Positions 6,245-13,949 of a DNA stretch of 18,696 nt are shown in pieces (within the stretch, counting starts at the first letter, position 1; every line of letters begins with the position of its first letter). Both the position numbers and the translations under genes were made by a program. Source of the stretch: Candidatus Bipolaricaulota bacterium (GTDB taxonomy: Bacteria; Bipolaricaulota; Bipolaricaulia; Bipolaricaulales; Bipolaricaulaceae); assembly GCA_025060555.1 (NCBI GenBank), contig JANXBC010000007.1:1-18696 (forward strand). The letters are read 5' to 3'. A model generated the notes under the pieces. It saw only the letters and a list, made by a program, of their open reading frames with translations. It ran no database searches and had not been told where the DNA came from.

Positions 6245-8204
6245 GGAGATCCGACGTTACGACTATCACTATTACGTCCTCAACCAACCCCTCATCTCCG
6301 ATGCTGAATACGACAAGCTTTTCCGGGAACTTCAGGAGCTGGAGAAGAAGTATCCCGAGCTTGTGACTCCGGATTCGCCCACCCAGCGGGTGGGGGCCCC
6401 GCCCGCCGAGGAATTCGCCCAGGTGGAGCACGCCATCCCCATGCTCTCCCTCCAAAACTGCTTCAGCGACGAGGAGCTGGAGGAGTGGGACGATCGAGTG
6501 CGGCGGCTCCTGGACGGGGAACCGGTGGAGTACGTCTGCGAGCCCAAGCTAGATGGGCTTTCTGTGGAGCTTGTGTATGTAGACGGGGTATTCACCGTTG
6601 GCTCCACGCGCGGGGATGGCCGGGTGGGCGAGGACGTGACCAGAAATTTGCGCACAATCAAACAGGTGCCGCTTCGCCTTTTCCCCTTGGATGGGAAGGT
6701 GCCCAGGCTGTTGGAGGTCCGGGGGGAGGTGTACATGGAGAAGGAGGCTTTCCGCCGGCTGAACGAGGAACGGGAACGCGCGGGTGAGCCCCTTTTTGCC
6801 AACCCCCGCAACGCCGCGGCGGGAAGCCTCCGGCAGCTTGATCCCAACATCACCGCCTCCCGGCCGCTCAAAATCTTCCTCTACGCCCTGGGCCGCGCCG
6901 AGGGGATCGAGATCCGCTCCCAGGTAGAACTCCTCACCATCCTTCCAAAACTCGGCTTGCCGGTGAACCCTCTTTGGAAGCTCTGCAAGACCCTGGAAGA
7001 GGTGAAGGTTTTCTATCGGGAACTTCTGGCCATGCGGCACCAACTCCTCTACGAGGCGGACGGGATGGTGGTGAAGGTCAACGACTTCGCCCAGCGGGAG
7101 ATCTTGGGGGAGGTCTCGCGGGCCCCGCGTTGGGCCATTGCTTACAAGTTTCCTGCGGAGGAAGCCACGACCCGCGTTTTGGACATCGTCGTGCAGGTGG
7201 GGCGCACCGGCGCCCTCACCCCCGTGGCCATCCTCGAGCCCGTGGAGGTCTCCGGGGCCACCGTGTCCCGCGCCACCCTGCACAACGAGGACGAGGTGCG
7301 GCGAAAGGACGTGCGCATTGGAGACTGGGTCATTGTGCGCCGCGCCGGCGAGGTCATCCCTGAGGTGGTGAAATCCATTCCGGAGCGGCGGACAGGGCAG
7401 GAGCGGGAGTTCCGCATGCCCGAGCGTTGTCCGGCTTGCGGCGGCCCGGTGATCCGGCCCCCAGGGGAGGTCGCGTACCGCTGCGAAAACCTCTCCTGTC
7501 CGGCGCGCATTAAAGAGTCCATCCGCCACTTCGCCTCCCGGCGGGCCATGGACATCGAGGGCCTGGGCGAAAAACTCGTGGACAAACTCGTGGAGACCGG
7601 ACTTGTGCGAAAACTTTCGGATCTCTACCGGCTTAAGAAAGAGGATCTCGTCAACCTCGAGCGCATGGGTGAAAAGTCTGCGCAGAATTTGCTTGAACAG
7701 ATCGAACGTTCTAAGAACGCTGGCCTGGCCCGGCTCATTTTCGCCCTCGGAATTCGCTACGTTGGTGAGCACCTCGCCGAAGTTTTGGCCGAACATTTCT
7801 CCTCCCTGGAGGCCCTAAGCCAGGCGGACTATGCGCGCCTCACGCAAATCCCGGAGATCGGCCCACGGATTGCCCAAAGCCTCGTGGACTTCTTCAAGAA
7901 CGAGGAAAACCTTCGCCTTGTGCGGGAGCTCAAAGAGCTTGGGGTGAAAACCGAGGCGGAAAAAGCCAAAGAAGGCCCGCTTTCCGGGAAAACCTTCGTC
8001 TTCACGGGCGCGCTTTCCTCGTTCACGCGGGAAGAAGCCCGCCGCCTTGTGGAGTCCTTGGGAGGGCGGGTGGCCTCCGGTGTGTCCAGAAAAGTGGACT
8101 ACGTGGTGGTGGGCGCGGATCCCGGGGATAAATTAAGAAAGGCCCAAGAGCTTGGCCTCACGATCCTGACTGAAGAGGAGTTCCGAAAACTTATCGGGCG
8201 TTAA
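6198..8204 (+). CDS. ligA: NAD-dependent DNA ligase LigA
   Basis: The 668-residue protein has the full domain order of bacterial replicative DNA ligase, which seals nicks using NAD+. Domain Ia contains YDYHYYVLNQPLISDAEYD (21-39). The adenylation domain holds the catalytic lysine in CEPKLDGLSVELVY (K117) and GSTRGDGRVGEDVTRN. The OB fold follows (VVQVGRTGALTPVAILEPV), then the four-cysteine zinc finger CPACGGPV and CENLSCPA, helix-hairpin-helix repeats (DIEGLGEKLVDKLVE onward), and a C-terminal BRCT domain (GKTFVFTGALSSFTREEARRLVESLGGRV). Nothing is missing and the length is normal. The GTG start is supported by the ribosome binding site in phoH. It is the last gene of its operon. Its stop TAA overlaps the convergent sigma gene's stop, and I see no terminator hairpin between them. 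Confidence 0.98.
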   Translation: MSVPKEVRERVEKLREEIRRYDYHYYVLNQPLISDAEYDKLFRELQELEKKYPELVTPDSPTQRVGAPPAEEFAQVEHAIPMLSLQNCFSDEELEEWDDRVRRLLDGEPVEYVCEPKLDGLSVELVYVDGVFTVGSTRGDGRVGEDVTRNLRTIKQVPLRLFPLDGKVPRLLEVRGEVYMEKEAFRRLNEERERAGEPLFANPRNAAAGSLRQLDPNITASRPLKIFLYALGRAEGIEIRSQVELLTILPKLGLPVNPLWKLCKTLEEVKVFYRELLAMRHQLLYEADGMVVKVNDFAQREILGEVSRAPRWAIAYKFPAEEATTRVLDIVVQVGRTGALTPVAILEPVEVSGATVSRATLHNEDEVRRKDVRIGDWVIVRRAGEVIPEVVKSIPERRTGQEREFRMPERCPACGGPVIRPPGEVAYRCENLSCPARIKESIRHFASRRAMDIEGLGEKLVDKLVETGLVRKLSDLYRLKKEDLVNLERMGEKSAQNLLEQIERSKNAGLARLIFALGIRYVGEHLAEVLAEHFSSLEALSQADYARLTQIPEIGPRIAQSLVDFFKNEENLRLVRELKELGVKTEAEKAKEGPLSGKTFVFTGALSSFTREEARRLVESLGGRVASGVSRKVDYVVVGADPGDKLRKAQELGLTILTEEEFRKLIGR

Positions 8205-9079
8205 ATGGAGGCCAAAAGCCTTCGGTAAAATTCCAGGGCTTTCTCGCCCCACGCTTCCTTCAGGCGTTTCAGGGCGCGCGCCTCGATCTGCCGCACACGT
8301 TCGCGGGAAATCCCGAGCTTTTCCCCCACCTCCGCCAGGGTGAGGGGGCGCGGTCCCTCCAAGCCATAGCGCCACCGCAGAATTTGCGCATCCCGGGCGG
8401 GAAGCTTCTCCACTATCTCCAGAAGCTCCTCGCGGAAAAGCTCGAGCAACGCGGCCCGCTCGGGGGTCGGCATTTCCTCGTCCGCGACGAGCTCCTCTAA
8501 AGAGGTACTTTCCTCATCATCAAGAGGAACATCCAAAGAAACCACATTGCCCACGGTCTCGTGGACGCGCAGGAGTCGTTCCGCCGTGAGACCTGGGGCT
8601 ATGAGGACATCCTCCGTTTCCTCAATCCCTTCGGCACCGAAGCTCGCTTTTAGGCGTTGGAACCGCACAATGGCCCGAAAGAGATAGGCGGGAATGCGAA
8701 TCATCTGGGACTGCTTCTCGATGGCCTGACCGATGGCCTGGCGGATCCACCAGCGGGCATAGGTTGAGAGGCGAACGCCGCGGTTGGGGTCGTAGCGGTC
8801 CACCGCTTCAATGAGGCCAATGTTCCCCTCTTGTATGAGGTCGAGGAGGTCCAGGCCTGTGTCGCCGTACTCCTTGGCCACAGAAATCACGAGGCGCAAG
8901 TGGGAGATGATGAGGCGTTCCCGGGCTGCCCGGTCGCCGCGCTTCATGCGCCACACCAGCTCCTTCTCCTCGGCCTCGGAGAGGATGGGCGTGCGGGCTA
9001 CCTCCGCCAAGTACAGGCCAAGGACATCCACATCCTCTTCGGCCTCGACGAGCTCCTCTTCCTCCCGCGGCTCCTCCAT
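8201..9079 (-). CDS. Sigma-70 family RNA polymerase sigma factor (RpoD/SigA type, short)
   Basis: The 292-residue protein has regions 1.2-2 (VDVLGLYLAEVARTPILSEAEE at 17-38; HLRLVISVAKEYGDTGLDLLDLIQEGNIGLIEAVDRYD near 60-97; STYARWWIRQAIGQAIEKQSQMIRIPAYL 105-133), region 3, and region 4 with the helix-turn-helix LTLAEVGEKLGISRERVRQIEARALKRLKE (247-275). Region 1.1 is absent, so it is either a short primary factor or a group 2 factor. In region 2.4 the residue aligned with E. coli Thr440 is Gly117, while the neighbouring Gln is kept. The ATG at 9079 was chosen because the longer frame to 9301 runs back through the cold-shock promoter and part of that gene and shows no sigma-like sequence. The gene diverges from the cold-shock gene and converges on ligA. 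Confidence 0.93.
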   Translation of the reverse strand: MEEPREEEELVEAEEDVDVLGLYLAEVARTPILSEAEEKELVWRMKRGDRAARERLIISHLRLVISVAKEYGDTGLDLLDLIQEGNIGLIEAVDRYDPNRGVRLSTYARWWIRQAIGQAIEKQSQMIRIPAYLFRAIVRFQRLKASFGAEGIEETEDVLIAPGLTAERLLRVHETVGNVVSLDVPLDDEESTSLEELVADEEMPTPERAALLELFREELLEIVEKLPARDAQILRWRYGLEGPRPLTLAEVGEKLGISRERVRQIEARALKRLKEAWGEKALEFYRRLLASI

Positions 9080-9088
9080 ATCAGGGGG

Positions 9089-9116
9089 AGTGTATCCCTC
9101 AGCTTTGGCCAGGCAA
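9089..9116 (-). promoter_or_regulatory. Predicted promoter of the sigma factor gene
   Basis: The minus strand carries TTGCCT (9116-9111), a 16-base spacer and TACACT (9094-9089), nine bases before the ATG at 9079. This would give a transcript with no or almost no leader, and no Shine-Dalgarno is seen near the ATG. An alternative is the TATAAC hexamer (9145-9140), which overlaps the cold-shock -10 on the other strand. Confidence 0.35.
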
Positions 9117-9119
9117 GAC

Positions 9120-9147
9120 TTGCGGTCCTGGGGAAATCGGTTATAGT
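9120..9147 (+). promoter_or_regulatory. Predicted promoter of the cold-shock gene
   Basis: TTGCGG (9120-9125), a 16-base spacer and TATAGT (9142-9147) predict a transcript start near 9154. This leaves a leader of about 110 bases before the ATG at 9264, a length typical of cold-shock mRNAs. The sequence GGTTATAGTGG also reads CACTATAACC on the opposite strand, so the -10 region may serve both directions. Confidence 0.5.
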
Positions 9148-9188
9148 GGTCTTTGCAGGACCGTACGAAGTGCAGCATCCGAAGTGGC

Positions 9189-9208
9189 TGTTGGGGGTTT
9201 CCCCAACA
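9189..9208 (+). promoter_or_regulatory. Hairpin in the cold-shock mRNA leader
   Basis: TGTTGGGG (9189-9196), loop GTTT, and CCCCAACA (9201-9208) form a perfect 8-bp stem with a 4-base loop about 55 bases upstream of the start codon. No T-run follows on either strand, so it is not a simple terminator. In the 5' leader of a cold-shock gene it may influence mRNA stability or temperature-dependent translation, but that role is inferred. Confidence 0.5.
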
Positions 9209-9263
9209 AGCAGTAGGGGCGCATGGAGTCGGTCGAGTTTTAAAGAAAGGGGGGAAACACCCA

Positions 9264-9464
9264 ATGGCCATAGGAAAAGTGAAGTGGTTTGACGAGGCCA
9301 AGGGCTACGGCTTCATCGCCCAGGAAAACGGACCGGATGTGTTTGTCCACTTCTCGGCCATCGATATGCCGGGTTTTAAGACCCTGCGAGAGGGCCAGGT
9401 TGTGGAGTTCGACGTCGAGCAGGGTCCAAAGGGCCCGCAGGCCAAGAACGTGAAGCCTAGGTAA
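9264..9464 (+). CDS. Cold-shock protein (CspA family)
   Basis: The 66-residue protein is one cold-shock domain, a small beta-barrel that binds single-stranded RNA and DNA and melts secondary structure. The two RNA-binding motifs are intact: KGYGFIAQ (residues 13-20, RNP1) and VFVHFSAI (26-33, RNP2). The start MAIGKVKWFDEAKGYGFI is standard for the family. A longer in-frame reading from 9153 is leader sequence. The ATG at 9264 is preceded by a G-rich run about ten bases upstream that could serve as ribosome binding site. The gene has its own promoter, a long leader with a hairpin, and a strong terminator just downstream, so it is monocistronic. Confidence 0.97.
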   Translation: MAIGKVKWFDEAKGYGFIAQENGPDVFVHFSAIDMPGFKTLREGQVVEFDVEQGPKGPQAKNVKPR

Positions 9465-9487
9465 ACGCGCAGTTGTGCGAAGGGAGG

Positions 9488-9515
9488 AAGGGGGCGAAAA
9501 GCCCCCTTTCTTTTT
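9488..9515 (+). terminator. Rho-independent terminator of the cold-shock gene
   Basis: AAGGGGGC (9488-9495), loop GAAAA, and GCCCCCTT (9501-9508) form an 8-bp GC-rich stem followed by TCTTTTT. It starts 24 bases after the cold-shock stop codon and is the clearest intrinsic terminator in the window. Confidence 0.92.
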
Positions 9516-9526
9516 GCCCCCTCCCG

Positions 9527-9532
9527 TATAAT
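9527..9532 (+). promoter_or_regulatory. -10 element of the transketolase promoter
   Basis: A perfect TATAAT lies 25 bases upstream of the transketolase ATG, just after the cold-shock terminator. The -35 region would fall within the terminator's T-rich end (about 9504-9512) and has no good match to TTGACA. The predicted transcript start is near 9539, giving a leader of about 18 bases that contains the ribosome binding site GGGAGGAGG (9546-9554). Confidence 0.55.
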
Positions 9533-9556
9533 TCGCCAAGTTCGCGGGAGGAGGTC

Positions 9557-11614
9557 ATGAAAAACACGGAGATTGAGAAGCTTTGCATAAACACCCTGCG
9601 GTTCTTGGCCGTGGACATGATCGAGCAAGCCAAGTCTGGTCACCCCGGTCTTCCCTTGGGTGCCGCACCCATGGCCTACATCCTGTGGAGTCGCCATCTT
9701 CGCCACAGTCCAAAAAACCCAGACTGGCCTAACCGAGACCGCTTCGTCCTCTCCGCTGGACATGGCTCAGCCTTGCTTTACGCCCTCCTCCACCTTTTTG
9801 GCTATCTGCCCCTCCAAGAGCTCCAAAACTTCCGCCAATGGGGGAGCAAAACCCCTGGGCATCCGGAGGCCGGGCTCACCCCAGGAGTGGAAGTGACAAC
9901 AGGACCGCTGGGCCAAGGGTTCGCCAACGCGGTAGGCATGGCCATAGCTGAAGCCCATCTTGCTGCGCTCTTCAATCGACCCTCTTTCCCCATCGTTGAT
10001 CATTACACTTTTGTCCTCGCCTCCGATGGAGACCTCATGGAGGGGGTGGTGGCCGAAGCCGCCTCCCTCGCCGGCCACCTCAAGCTTGGGAAACTCATCG
10101 TCCTTTACGATCGGAACTTCGTATCCCTGGCGGGTGCCACCGCCCTCACCTTCACCGAGGACGTACGCACGCGCTTTGAAGCCTATGGCTGGCAAGTGCT
10201 GGAGGTTCCCGATGGTAACGATCTTGAGGCCATCGACATAGCCTTGCAGGAAGCTAAGGCCGAGCGGGAAAAACCTTCCCTCATCTGCGTGCACACGGTG
10301 ATCGGTTACGGTGCGCCTACGAAAGCAGGGACTTTCCATGTGCACGGCGCGCCCCTCGGGCCGGAGGAAGCCCGTGCAACCAAGCGCAATTTAGGCTGGC
10401 CAGAGGAACCCCTTTTCTACGTGCCCGAAGAGGTCCGTGCCCACTTTGCAAAGCTCCGTGCCCAAGCGGAGTCCCATGAGACCGCGTGGCAGAGGCTCTT
10501 CTCCCAATACGAAAAAACCTATCCGGAACTCGCCCGTGAGTTCCGGCGTCGCATGAGCGGTGAGCTTCCGCCCGCGTGGGATAAAGACCTTCCTTCTTTT
10601 GCGCCCGGAACAAAGGTTTCCACCCGCAAAGCCTCGGAAACCGTGCTTCAGGCGTTGGGCGAGCGCATCCCAGAACTTGTGGGTGGATCGGCGGATCTGA
10701 ACCCCTCCTGTTTCACCTGGCTCAAGGGAAAAGGCGATTTTCAGGCTCCGGCCGTGCCCGGTCCGGTGCAGGGTGCGGTGGGCGGAAGCTGGGATTACTC
10801 CGGCCGGAACATCCATTTTGGTGTGCGGGAGCACGCCATGGGCGCCATCGCCCTGGGCATGGCTCGCCACGGCGGGGTGATCCCGTTCTGCGGCACCTTC
10901 CTCGTCTTCTCTGACTATATGCGACCACCCATCCGCCTTGCCGCCATGAGTCACACCCGCGTGGTCTTTGTGTTCACCCACGACTCTGTAGCCGTAGGGG
11001 AGGATGGTCCCACTCACCAACCGGTGGAGCAGCTCATGAACCTCCGCTGCGTTCCGAACCTCACGGTGATAAGACCCACGGATGCTAACGAGGTGCAGGA
11101 GGCCTGGGTTGCTGCTCTGCGGCGAAAAGACGGTCCCACGGCCCTCATTCTCACCCGCCAGGATATCCCCGTTTTGGAGCGCACGAGCCTTGCTGGTCCA
11201 GAAAATCTCCATCGCGGCGGGTACGTGCTCTGGCAGGCCCGCGAAGGAAAGCCAGAAGTAATAATCATGGCCACTGGCTCCGAAGTTCACCTGGCCCTTG
11301 AGGCCGGGAAAAAGCTCGCTCAGGAGGGGGTCAATGCCCGGGTGGTAGCCATGCCCAGTTTCGAGCTGTTTTTAGCTCAATCTGCGGAATATCGGGAAGA
11401 AGTTTTGCCCAAGGAGGTGCGGGCGCGGGTGGCCGTGGAGGCCGGCTGCCCCTTGGGGTGGGAGCGCTTTGTCGGCCTAGATGGCGTAGTCATCGGCATT
11501 TCCCGCTTCGGCGCCAGTGCCCCCGGTCCGATCGCCCTAGAAAAACTTGGGATTTCCGTCTCCGCTATAGTCCAAGCGGCAAAAGACCTGCTGCGGATAG
11601 CGCCTAAAGCCTAA
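9557..11614 (+). CDS. tkt: Transketolase
   Basis: The 685-residue enzyme transfers two-carbon units between sugar phosphates in the non-oxidative pentose phosphate pathway, using thiamine diphosphate and a divalent metal. The thiamine-binding domain starts with SGHPGLPLGAAPMAYILW (28-45), has LSAGHGSALLYALL (65-78), GPLGQGFANAVGMA (116-129) and the metal motif SDGDLMEGVVAEAASLAGHLKLGKLIVLYDRN (156-187). The pyrimidine-binding domain has GGSADLNPS and the catalytic glutamate in HFGVREHAMGAIALGMA, then FVFTHDSVAVGEDGPTHQPVEQL. The C-terminal domain ends near IVQAAKDLLR. The length is slightly above the usual 660. The ATG at 9557 follows GGGAGGAGG at ideal distance; an in-frame extension to 9473 runs through the terminator and promoter and is rejected. 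It is probably transcribed alone. Confidence 0.97.
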   Translation: MKNTEIEKLCINTLRFLAVDMIEQAKSGHPGLPLGAAPMAYILWSRHLRHSPKNPDWPNRDRFVLSAGHGSALLYALLHLFGYLPLQELQNFRQWGSKTPGHPEAGLTPGVEVTTGPLGQGFANAVGMAIAEAHLAALFNRPSFPIVDHYTFVLASDGDLMEGVVAEAASLAGHLKLGKLIVLYDRNFVSLAGATALTFTEDVRTRFEAYGWQVLEVPDGNDLEAIDIALQEAKAEREKPSLICVHTVIGYGAPTKAGTFHVHGAPLGPEEARATKRNLGWPEEPLFYVPEEVRAHFAKLRAQAESHETAWQRLFSQYEKTYPELAREFRRRMSGELPPAWDKDLPSFAPGTKVSTRKASETVLQALGERIPELVGGSADLNPSCFTWLKGKGDFQAPAVPGPVQGAVGGSWDYSGRNIHFGVREHAMGAIALGMARHGGVIPFCGTFLVFSDYMRPPIRLAAMSHTRVVFVFTHDSVAVGEDGPTHQPVEQLMNLRCVPNLTVIRPTDANEVQEAWVAALRRKDGPTALILTRQDIPVLERTSLAGPENLHRGGYVLWQAREGKPEVIIMATGSEVHLALEAGKKLAQEGVNARVVAMPSFELFLAQSAEYREEVLPKEVRARVAVEAGCPLGWERFVGLDGVVIGISRFGASAPGPIALEKLGISVSAIVQAAKDLLRIAPKA

Positions 11615-11685
11615 TTGCTCGCGGCTGCTTGGCGCCAATTAAGAGCGTTCCCGGCCGTGCCGAATCCGCGAAAACTTTTGCCCAC

Positions 11686-12450
11686 TTAACCAAAGAGGTT
11701 ACTCCGTGCAGCTTTTGCAGCCTCGGCCATTAGCACCAAGTCATAGGAATAAACCAAAAAATTCATGCCCGCGCTACGCCAACGGCGCAGGTCCTCAAGG
11801 TTTGCGGTGTGCAAACCCACGGACACCTTGTGTTTTCGCCCAGCAGCCAAGACTTTGGCGATGGCCTCCTCCACCGTGGGGTGACGGAACTCACCGGGTA
11901 CCCCGAGGTCCGTGGACAGGTCCAAGGGGCCGATGACCACCGCGTCCAAAAGGCCTGAGGTCAGGATCTCCTCGATGTTCTCCACGGCCCTTTGGCTTTC
12001 GATCTGGCCCACAAGGGAGACCTGGGCATCCTCGGCGGCAAAGAACTCCGCGAGCTTAGGAAGAGTTTGGGCGCGCTGGCGTTTCGGCCAGGAAATGGTG
12101 GCACCTCGGCCACCCCGCGGGGGATAACGCCCTAAGAACACGAGTTCCTTGGCCTCCCCTACAGTATCAAGGTGGGGAAGCCAAATGCCGCTGGCCCCAC
12201 AGTCCAGTGCCCTACTGATGAAGGCTTTATCCAAGGTGGGCACGCGCACGAGAGCCGGAAGCCCCCGCGCTTGGGCGTACTGCAAAAGTTGGCCGACCGT
12301 GGCCAAATCCAAAGCGGTGTGCTCCATGTCCAACACGAAGAAATCCAGGCCAGCCCAAAGGAGGGCATCCACCACGTTGAGGGTTAGGGCATCGCGGAGC
12401 ATCGTCCCGAAGACAGGTTCTCGCTTCTGCAGCTTTTCCCGCAAATTCAT
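11686..12450 (-). CDS. HpcH/HpaI-family class II aldolase
   Basis: The 254-residue protein matches metal-dependent class II pyruvate aldolases (HpcH/HpaI, GarL, RhmA), which cleave 2-keto-acids to pyruvate plus an aldehyde. Expected active-site residues are present: H44 in LDMEHTALDL, R69 in LVRVP, metal ligands E151 (GQIES) and D177 (GPLDLS). The loop GIWLPHLDTVGEAKELV, followed by RYPPRGGRG (108-116), is also typical. The exact substrate cannot be read from sequence; candidates are 2-keto-3-deoxy sugar acids or 4-hydroxy-2-oxo-dicarboxylates. Its ATG overlaps the tctA stop as ATGA and is preceded by GGAGG, so it is the translationally coupled last gene of the transporter operon. This suggests that it acts on the transported compound or a product of it. 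Confidence 0.9.
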   Translation of the reverse strand: MNLREKLQKREPVFGTMLRDALTLNVVDALLWAGLDFFVLDMEHTALDLATVGQLLQYAQARGLPALVRVPTLDKAFISRALDCGASGIWLPHLDTVGEAKELVFLGRYPPRGGRGATISWPKRQRAQTLPKLAEFFAAEDAQVSLVGQIESQRAVENIEEILTSGLLDAVVIGPLDLSTDLGVPGEFRHPTVEEAIAKVLAAGRKHKVSVGLHTANLEDLRRWRSAGMNFLVYSYDLVLMAEAAKAARSNLFG

Positions 12451-13946
12451 GCCTGCGCCTCCTTGCGACGCATGCGCTTCACCAGACTCCAAAGGAGGGG
12501 GAGGACCACGCTAGCCAGTCCCACGCTGAGAAGGGCTGCGGAAATAGGACGGGTGAAGAAGACGGTGGGATCACCGCGGGACAGGGCCATGGACTGGCGG
12601 AAGGATTTCTCCGCAAGGGGGCCGAGGACCAGGCCGAGGATCAGCGGCGCTACGGGCAGGTTCACCCGCCGCATGATGTACCCCAGGATCCCAAAGACCA
12701 GGGCGATCCAAACATCCACGATGTTGTTGTTGAGCGCGTACGCCCCGACGAACCCCGTGACCAGGATGAACGCGGACATGACCGGCGCGGGAAGGCGCAG
12801 GAGCTGGGTGAGGGGCCGCACCCCCGCCGTGGCCAGAATAAAACCGAGGAAGTTGGCCAGCCAAAGGGAAACGATAAGCCCCCACACAAGGCCCGTGTGT
12901 TTGGTGAAAAGAAGGGGACCAGGCTGAATCCCGTAGATCATGAGGACGCCTAAAAGCACAGCGGTGGTCTCGGAGCCGGGGATGCCCAGGCTCAGCATGG
13001 GGATCAGGGACCCCCCAGCGGCGGCGTTGTCCGCCGACCCCGGCCCAGCTACACACTTCAAATCCCCTTTTCCCACCTTGCTTTTGTCCCGGGCCAGCCG
13101 CGCCTCCAACGAATAGGAAAGGAAGGCCGCAGTGGTGGCCCCAACCCCGGGTAGGATCCCCACGATCGTTCCTAAAACTGAACCGCGCAGAATTGCCCCA
13201 AGGGACTCCTTGAATTCCCGCCAGCGTGGGAGCATCCCTGTGAGGCGTCCCCGATAGAACTCCAGGGGGCGGATGCGCTCGAGATTCATGAGGGCTTGGC
13301 TTATGGCGAAAAGGCCGATCAGGACAGCGACAAAATCGATGCCGTCCAAGAGCTCGATGCGGCCGAAGGTGAAGCGGGCCACACCCGTAACGGGGTCCAT
13401 ACCAATTGTTCCCAAAAGGAGGCCGATGCAGCCGGCAATGAGGCCGCGCACCACCCCCTCCTCCAGGCCGGCGATGGCTAAAAGCCCAAAGAAGATGAGG
13501 GCGAAATACTCGGGCGGAGCAAAGGCCAGGGCCGCCCGGGCTAAAGTAGGAGCCAAGGTCATGAGGACGATCAGCGCAAAGGTTCCGGCGAGGAAGGAAC
13601 CGATGGCCGTGATCCCCAGGGCCAGACCGGCCCGGCCTTGGCGGGTGAGCTCATAGCCGTCCAAACAGATCACGGCCGCAGTGGAGGTCCCAGGAACGCG
13701 GATGAGGATGGAGGTGATCGATCCCCCATACATCGTGCCCATGTAGATCCCGGCAAGGAGCATGAGGGCGGTCTCGGGAGGAAGGCCGAACGAGAGGGGA
13801 AGGAGGATGGACACGGCCATGGAGGCGTTGATCCCCGGGAGGATCCCCACGATCACCCCAATGAGCTGGCCTAGGATGGTGGCGAGAAGGTTCTGCGGCT
13901 GAAGGAGCAAGCTGAATCCAGTCGAGAGATTGGCCCAAAAGTTCAT
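12447..13946 (-). CDS. tctA: Tripartite tricarboxylate transporter, large permease subunit TctA
   Basis: The 499-residue, very hydrophobic protein has the two homologous halves of TctA, the large membrane subunit that moves a carboxylate using an ion gradient. The first half shows GVIVGILPGINASMAVSILLPLSFGL (30-55) and YMGTMYGGSITSILIRVPGTSTAAVICLDGYELTRQGRAGLALG (68-111). The second repeats the theme in GTIVGILPGVGATTAAFLSYSLEARL and DNAAAGGSLIPMLSLGIPGSETTAVLLGVLMIYGIQPGP. A dozen or so membrane segments are expected. The ATG at 13946 is preceded by GGGAGGTAAGGT, which includes the tctB stop codon, so it is translated right after tctB. The aldolase follows with a 4-base overlap. Confidence 0.96.
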   Translation of the reverse strand: MNFWANLSTGFSLLLQPQNLLATILGQLIGVIVGILPGINASMAVSILLPLSFGLPPETALMLLAGIYMGTMYGGSITSILIRVPGTSTAAVICLDGYELTRQGRAGLALGITAIGSFLAGTFALIVLMTLAPTLARAALAFAPPEYFALIFFGLLAIAGLEEGVVRGLIAGCIGLLLGTIGMDPVTGVARFTFGRIELLDGIDFVAVLIGLFAISQALMNLERIRPLEFYRGRLTGMLPRWREFKESLGAILRGSVLGTIVGILPGVGATTAAFLSYSLEARLARDKSKVGKGDLKCVAGPGSADNAAAGGSLIPMLSLGIPGSETTAVLLGVLMIYGIQPGPLLFTKHTGLVWGLIVSLWLANFLGFILATAGVRPLTQLLRLPAPVMSAFILVTGFVGAYALNNNIVDVWIALVFGILGYIMRRVNLPVAPLILGLVLGPLAEKSFRQSMALSRGDPTVFFTRPISAALLSVGLASVVLPLLWSLVKRMRRKEAQA

Positions 13947-13949
13947 ACC

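Noticed and set aside
6549..7796. Long 415-codon frame antisense to ligA, and a similar 299-codon frame antisense to tkt (10391-11290)
   Set aside because: They lie opposite well-conserved genes in GC-rich DNA, have His/Gly/Pro-rich translations, and no ribosome binding site or family match.
9080..9301. Extended N-terminus of the sigma factor (74 more residues)
   Set aside because: It runs antisense through the cold-shock promoter, leader and first codons and has no sigma-like sequence; ATG at 9079 fits better.
11629..11638. 10-bp palindrome TTGGCGCCAA between tkt and the aldolase gene, considered as a terminator or operator
   Set aside because: It has no loop or T-run, and no promoter nearby; such short palindromes occur by chance in GC-rich DNA.
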